A DNA stretch of 12,289 nucleotides from Clostridia bacterium (GTDB lineage: Bacteria > Bacillota_A > Clostridia > Christensenellales > CAG-138), in contig JAFZCW010000021.1 of the NCBI GenBank assembly GCA_017556125.1, positions 1-12,289 of the forward strand. The letters run 5' to 3'. Positions 8,710 to 12,289 of this stretch are shown here, piece after piece. The number at the start of each line of letters is the position of its first letter. The first letter of the stretch is position 1. The translations under genes were made by a program, and so were the position numbers. The notes under the pieces were generated by a model. That model did no database searches. It was not told the DNA's origin and saw only the letters and a list, made by a program, of their open reading frames with translations.

Positions 8710-8970
8710 ATGGATGATGATCATACGGCGTTCAGCATTGTCGGGCTGAAACAGGTTCTGAAAGCGCTGGATGCTACGGAGATAGATAAAGTTTTTCTTG
8801 CGGAAGACGCAGATGAATCTATCCGCGAGCAGGTAATGGAGAAATGCAGAGAATCTCGCATCGAGGTCATATCCGTTCCTGACATGGAGGAACTTGGCAG
8901 GAGAGCGGGAATCGATGTGGGAGCCGCTGTAGCGGGAAGCCTGAGGGTCGCTGCGGATCCGGAAGGCTGA
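8710..8970 (+). CDS. ybxF: L7Ae-family K-turn RNA-binding protein, YbxF-like
   Basis: This small protein (86 residues from the ATG) belongs to the L7Ae/L30e/S12e family, which binds kink-turn RNA. Bacillus subtilis YbxF occupies the same place before rpsL. The family motifs are GLKQVLKAL near residue 13 (compare GTKQTVKAL in YbxF), the central KVFLAEDAD strand, and the C-terminal LGRRAGIDVGAA. The ATG at 8710 is preferred: GGGAAAG lies 10 nt upstream and the length matches the family. In-frame TTG 8677 and GTG 8683 have no Shine-Dalgarno and sit almost on the predicted transcription start near 8675. It heads the ribosomal str-type unit. Its exact role on the ribosome or on K-turn leaders is not settled for the family. 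Confidence 0.9.
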   Translation: MDDDHTAFSIVGLKQVLKALDATEIDKVFLAEDADESIREQVMEKCRESRIEVISVPDMEELGRRAGIDVGAAVAGSLRVAADPEG

Positions 8971-9062
8971 TTTTCGGACAAACATCCCTACAAGGGTTGC
9001 AGGGAGTTGTAAGATATATAGAATTTTTACTTTGATTGTTAGATTATTTCAGGAGGATAATC

Positions 9063-9437
9063 ATGCCGACCATTAATCAGTTGATTAGAAAAGGTCGCGA
9101 GCAGGTGGAATACAAGTCCAATGCTCCGATTTTGAAACAATGCCCGCAGCGCCGCGGCGTCTGCACGGCAGTTCGTACAATGACACCGAAAAAGCCGAAC
9201 TCGGCTTTGCGTAAAATTGCCCGTATCCGTCTGACGGACGGACTCGAGGGTACCGCTTATATCCCTGGTATCGGACACAATCTGCAGGAGCACTCCGTTG
9301 TCCTGATCCGTGGCGGACGTGTCAAGGATCTCCCTGGTGTCCGTTATCATATTATTCGCGGTGCGCTTGATACGGCAGGTGTTGCCGACCGTAAACAGAG
9401 CCGTTCACTGTACGGCGCAAAGCGGCCTAAGAAATAA
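9063..9437 (+). CDS. rpsL: 30S ribosomal protein S12
   Basis: S12 lies at the decoding centre of the small ribosomal subunit and monitors codon-anticodon pairing. The ATG at 9063 has a perfect AGGAGG (9051-9056) 6 nt upstream and gives the usual 124 residues starting MPTINQL; an upstream in-frame TTG at 9036 is rejected. [11 protein letters not shown] carries K43, and GGRVKDLPG carries K88 and D89, the latter being the usual RimO methylthiolation site. K43 and K88 are the unmutated states, so streptomycin sensitivity is predicted at this locus. The 92-nt gap after the L7Ae gene is AT-rich in its second half. In it CCCT (8986-8989) can pair with either of two AGGG copies (8993-8996 or 9001-9004), a weak leader candidate. 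rpsG follows after 14 nt. Confidence 0.98.
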   Translation: MPTINQLIRKGREQVEYKSNAPILKQCPQRRGVCTAVRTMTPKKPNSALRKIARIRLTDGLEGTAYIPGIGHNLQEHSVVLIRGGRVKDLPGVRYHIIRGALDTAGVADRKQSRSLYGAKRPKK

Positions 9438-9451
9438 GGAGGATCGAAGCT

Positions 9452-9922
9452 ATGCCTAGAAGAGGATTTATCCCGAAACGCGAGGTCCTTGCTGACCCTA
9501 TCTATAACAGCACTGTTGTCACGAAGCTGATCAACCAGGTCATGCTCGACGGCAAACGCGGTGTCGCGCAGAAAGCTGTCTATGATGCTTTCGATAAGAT
9601 CAAAGACAAAACCGGCCGTGAACCTGCCGAAGTGTTTGAGCAGGCCATGAACAACATCATGCCGGTTCTTGAAGTCAAAGCCCGCAGAGTCGGCGGCTCC
9701 ACCTATCAGGTCCCGATCGAGATCAGGCCTGAGCGCCGTCAGACCCTGGGACTTCGCTGGCTTGTCAGCTATGCCCGCGCCCGTTCCGAGCGCACCATGA
9801 GCGACAGGCTTGCAGGGGAGATTCTGGATGCCAGCAATTCAGCAGGTAATGCGTTCAAGAAAAAAGAAGATACGCACAGGATGGCTGAAGCGAACAAGGC
9901 ATTCGCCCACTACAGATGGTAA
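9452..9922 (+). CDS. rpsG: 30S ribosomal protein S7
   Basis: S7 is a primary 16S rRNA binding protein that nucleates assembly of the 30S head and lines the exit site. The protein has 156 residues, the usual length, starting [10 protein letters not shown]. GxPKRxVLx[27 protein letters not shown] and the C-terminal AFAHYRW are family hallmarks. The ribosome binding site AAGGAGG (9436-9442) overlaps the rpsL stop codon, 9 nt before the ATG, which suggests translational coupling. In Escherichia coli S7 represses its own operon by binding the rpsL-rpsG gap. Here that gap is only 14 nt, too short for the same structure. Confidence 0.98.
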   Translation: MPRRGFIPKREVLADPIYNSTVVTKLINQVMLDGKRGVAQKAVYDAFDKIKDKTGREPAEVFEQAMNNIMPVLEVKARRVGGSTYQVPIEIRPERRQTLGLRWLVSYARARSERTMSDRLAGEILDASNSAGNAFKKKEDTHRMAEANKAFAHYRW

Positions 9923-9933
9923 GGTGAAACAAG

Positions 9934-12012
9934 TTGCCTAGAGACACTTCACTCGAAAAAACCAGAAATATCGGTATTATGGCGCACATCGACGCCGGTA
10001 AGACCACGACGACGGAACGTATCCTGTTCTACACGGGCAAAATCCATAAAGTCGGCGAAACCCATGAGGGCGCTGCGGCGATGGATTACATGGACCAGGA
10101 AAGAGAACGCGGGATCACGATCACTTCCGCCGCCACGACTGCTTACTGGCGCGGTTACCGCATCAACATTATCGATACGCCCGGTCATGTGGATTTCACG
10201 GTCGAAGTGGAGCGTTCTCTTCGCGTTCTTGACGGAGCAGTTGCGGTGTTCTGCGCCAAGGGCGGCGTTGAGCCGCAGTCGGAGACCGTATGGCATCAGG
10301 CGATGAAATACGGAGTTCCGTGCATTGCATATGTCAACAAGATGGACATTGTCGGCGCTGATTTTTATCATGTTATCGAAATGATGCATGACAGACTTCA
10401 CGCAAACGCTGTCCCGATTCAGCTCCCTATCGGAAAGGAAGACAGCTTCAGAGGAATCGTCGATCTTCTGAGCATGAAGGCGGAAGTCTACTATAACGAC
10501 GACGGAACGGATATCCGGGAGGAAGAGATTCCCGAGGATATGCTGGCTGAAGCGAAAGAAACCCGGGCAAAACTCCTGGACGAGATACTCGGCGAAGACG
10601 AGGAACTCATGGAGCGTTATTTTGACGGCGAATGGTTCAAAGCGGAGGAGTTGATTCCTGCAATCCGCAAAGCGACCATTTCCGGAAGACTTGTTCCGGT
10701 GTGCTGCGGCACATCCTACCGCAACAAAGGCGTACAGCCGCTTCTGAATGCGATCGTCGACTTCCTTCCGTCCCCGCTTGATATTGAACCCGCAAAGGGA
10801 ACCAGTAAGGATGGGACGAAAGAGCTGATAGCGGAGCCGCGCGACGATGCCCCGTTTGCGGCGCTGGCATTCAAGATCGTAACGGACCCGTTTGTAGGAA
10901 AGCTCGCATTTGTCAGAGCTTACAGCGGTACGCTGAAAACAGGATCTTATGTCTACAACGTTTCCAAGAACAAGCGGGAAAGAGTTGCCCGTATTCTTCT
11001 GATGCATGCGGACGCAAGGACAGAGCTTGACGAAATGCATGCCGGCGATATTGCCGCGCTTGTCGGGTTGAGAGACACGACAACGGGCGACTCGCTCTGC
11101 GCGGAGAACAGGCAGATCCTCCTTGAAAGCATGGAGTTTCCGGATCCCGTTATCAGAGTCGCGATCGAACCCAAAACCAAGGCGGGACAGGAACGCATGA
11201 CGAATGCCCTGATCAAGCTTGCCGAGGAGGATCCGACATTTAAGACCTACACGGATGCGGAAACGGGACAGACGATCATTGCCGGAATGGGAGAGCTTCA
11301 CCTTGAGATCATCGTTGACCGACTGATCCGCGAGTTCCACGTTGAGGCAAAAGTCGGCAGTCCGCAGGTCGCCTATAAAGAATCCATCACCAAGTCCGTC
11401 GTTGCCGAAGGCCGTTATGTCAGACAGACAGGCGGCCACGGACAGTTCGGAGACTGCAAGGTTATGTTCGAACCGAACGAACCCGGCAAGGGCTTCGAGT
11501 TTGTTGACAAAATCGTGGGCGGTGTTATTCCGAAAGAATTCATTCCTGCGGTTGAGAAAGGAATCCGCGACGCACTGGAATCCGGTTCGCTCGGCGGGTA
11601 TCAGGTGGTTGATGTTAAGGCTACGCTGATAGACGGTTCCACGCATGAGGTCGATTCATCCGAACTTGCGTTTCAGATTGCCGGCTCGCTCGCCGTCAAG
11701 GAAGCCCTGCCCAAAGCAGGACCGGTTCTCCTGGAACCGATGATGAAGGTCGAAGTACTGGTTCCAGAGGAGTATCTCGGGGACGTGCTGGGCAATCTGA
11801 CAGCAAGACGCGGACACGTTTCCGGTATGGAGGCGAGAGGGAACACGCAGGTCATAGATGCGATCTGCCCGCTGGCCGAAATGTTCGGATATGCAACGGA
11901 CCTTAGGTCCCGGACGCAGGGCAGAGGAACGTTCACCATGCAGTTTGCTCATTATGAACAGGCACCCGCATCCGTTATAGAACGGATGATGAGTAGAAGA
12001 GGTTACTATTAA
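9934..12012 (+). CDS. fusA: Elongation factor G
   Basis: EF-G is the GTPase that drives translocation of tRNA and mRNA and, with RRF, ribosome recycling. It has 692 residues. The start is TTG at 9934, supported by TAAGGTGA, which overlaps the rpsG stop (9920-9922), and by the family amino terminus [20 protein letters not shown]. GTPase motifs are G1 AHIDAGKTT (17-25), G3 DTPGH (81-85) and G4 NKMD (135-138). Domain IV carries [11 protein letters not shown], and the C-terminal domain carries [15 protein letters not shown]. Only 11 nt separate it from rpsG. The weak TTG start in a highly expressed gene suggests coupling or deliberate tuning. The position in the str-type cluster and intact motifs argue for the main EF-G rather than a paralogue. 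Confidence 0.98.
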   Translation: MPRDTSLEKTRNIGIMAHIDAGKTTTTERILFYTGKIHKVGETHEGAAAMDYMDQERERGITITSAATTAYWRGYRINIIDTPGHVDFTVEVERSLRVLDGAVAVFCAKGGVEPQSETVWHQAMKYGVPCIAYVNKMDIVGADFYHVIEMMHDRLHANAVPIQLPIGKEDSFRGIVDLLSMKAEVYYNDDGTDIREEEIPEDMLAEAKETRAKLLDEILGEDEELMERYFDGEWFKAEELIPAIRKATISGRLVPVCCGTSYRNKGVQPLLNAIVDFLPSPLDIEPAKGTSKDGTKELIAEPRDDAPFAALAFKIVTDPFVGKLAFVRAYSGTLKTGSYVYNVSKNKRERVARILLMHADARTELDEMHAGDIAALVGLRDTTTGDSLCAENRQILLESMEFPDPVIRVAIEPKTKAGQERMTNALIKLAEEDPTFKTYTDAETGQTIIAGMGELHLEIIVDRLIREFHVEAKVGSPQVAYKESITKSVVAEGRYVRQTGGHGQFGDCKVMFEPNEPGKGFEFVDKIVGGVIPKEFIPAVEKGIRDALESGSLGGYQVVDVKATLIDGSTHEVDSSELAFQIAGSLAVKEALPKAGPVLLEPMMKVEVLVPEEYLGDVLGNLTARRGHVSGMEARGNTQVIDAICPLAEMFGYATDLRSRTQGRGTFTMQFAHYEQAPASVIERMMSRRGYY

Positions 12013-12048
12013 GATTTATAAAGAAAGATTTAAAGGAGATCAGTAAAA

Positions 12049-12289
<241 letters not shown>

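Noticed and set aside
9036..9062. Upstream TTG start for rpsL
   Set aside because: It would place the strong AGGAGG (9051-9056) inside the coding region; ATG 9063 gives the standard 124-residue S12.
8971..9062. Separate promoter for rpsL
   Set aside because: AT-rich hexamers such as TATATA (9015-9020) are present, but no -35 lies at acceptable spacing; TTGCAG is only 12 bp away.
9949..11646. Antisense open frame of 565 codons opposite fusA
   Set aside because: It shares codon boundaries with fusA and is explained by the same codon-bias effect. No convincing ribosome binding site or recognisable product.

Overview
The window carries the RNA polymerase / translation-factor supercluster of a bacterium, read entirely on the + strand: rpoB, rpoC, an uncharacterised membrane protein gene, a YbxF-type L7Ae RNA-binding protein gene, rpsL, rpsG, fusA and the 5' part of tuf, which is cut by the window edge. 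The gene order, the short L7Ae-family gene just before rpsL, an RpoC of 1175 residues without the large proteobacterial insertion, strong AGGAGG-type ribosome binding sites and mixed ATG/GTG/TTG starts point to Bacillota, most likely Clostridia. I cannot place it lower. Base composition is moderately GC-rich in genes and clearly AT-richer around the two promoters.

Layout. Positions 1-95 look like the 3' end of an upstream + strand gene, but two reading frames compete and no product is recognisable. It is followed by an 11-bp terminator-like hairpin (102-134) and a further T-run (153-158). The gene-free stretch to 509 holds two AT-rich inverted repeats (166-194 and 303-322), a promoter (-35 at 325, -10 at 348) and a leader of about 150 nt with several possible hairpins, the last one directly upstream of the rpoB Shine-Dalgarno. 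No rplJ-rplL genes lie directly before rpoB, so rpoB appears to start its own transcription unit here.

rpoB and rpoC encode the beta and beta' subunits that form the RNA polymerase active site. RpoB ends in an extended acidic tail of about 104 residues. The next gene, 26 nt after rpoC, encodes a 242-residue protein with three cysteine clusters, a likely two-helix membrane hairpin and a basic C-terminal domain. I do not recognise it, and it is the main unexplained component. A near-consensus promoter (TTGACA / GATAAT) overlaps the stop codon of that gene and should start the second unit: ybxF-like, rpsL (S12), rpsG (S7), fusA (EF-G) and tuf (EF-Tu).

Together the genes couple transcription (beta, beta') with ribosome decoding (S12, S7) and elongation (EF-G, EF-Tu). 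Drug-target positions visible in RpoB (rifampicin pocket) and S12 (streptomycin site) carry the usual sensitive residues. No mobile element, CRISPR array, tRNA or rRNA gene was seen.
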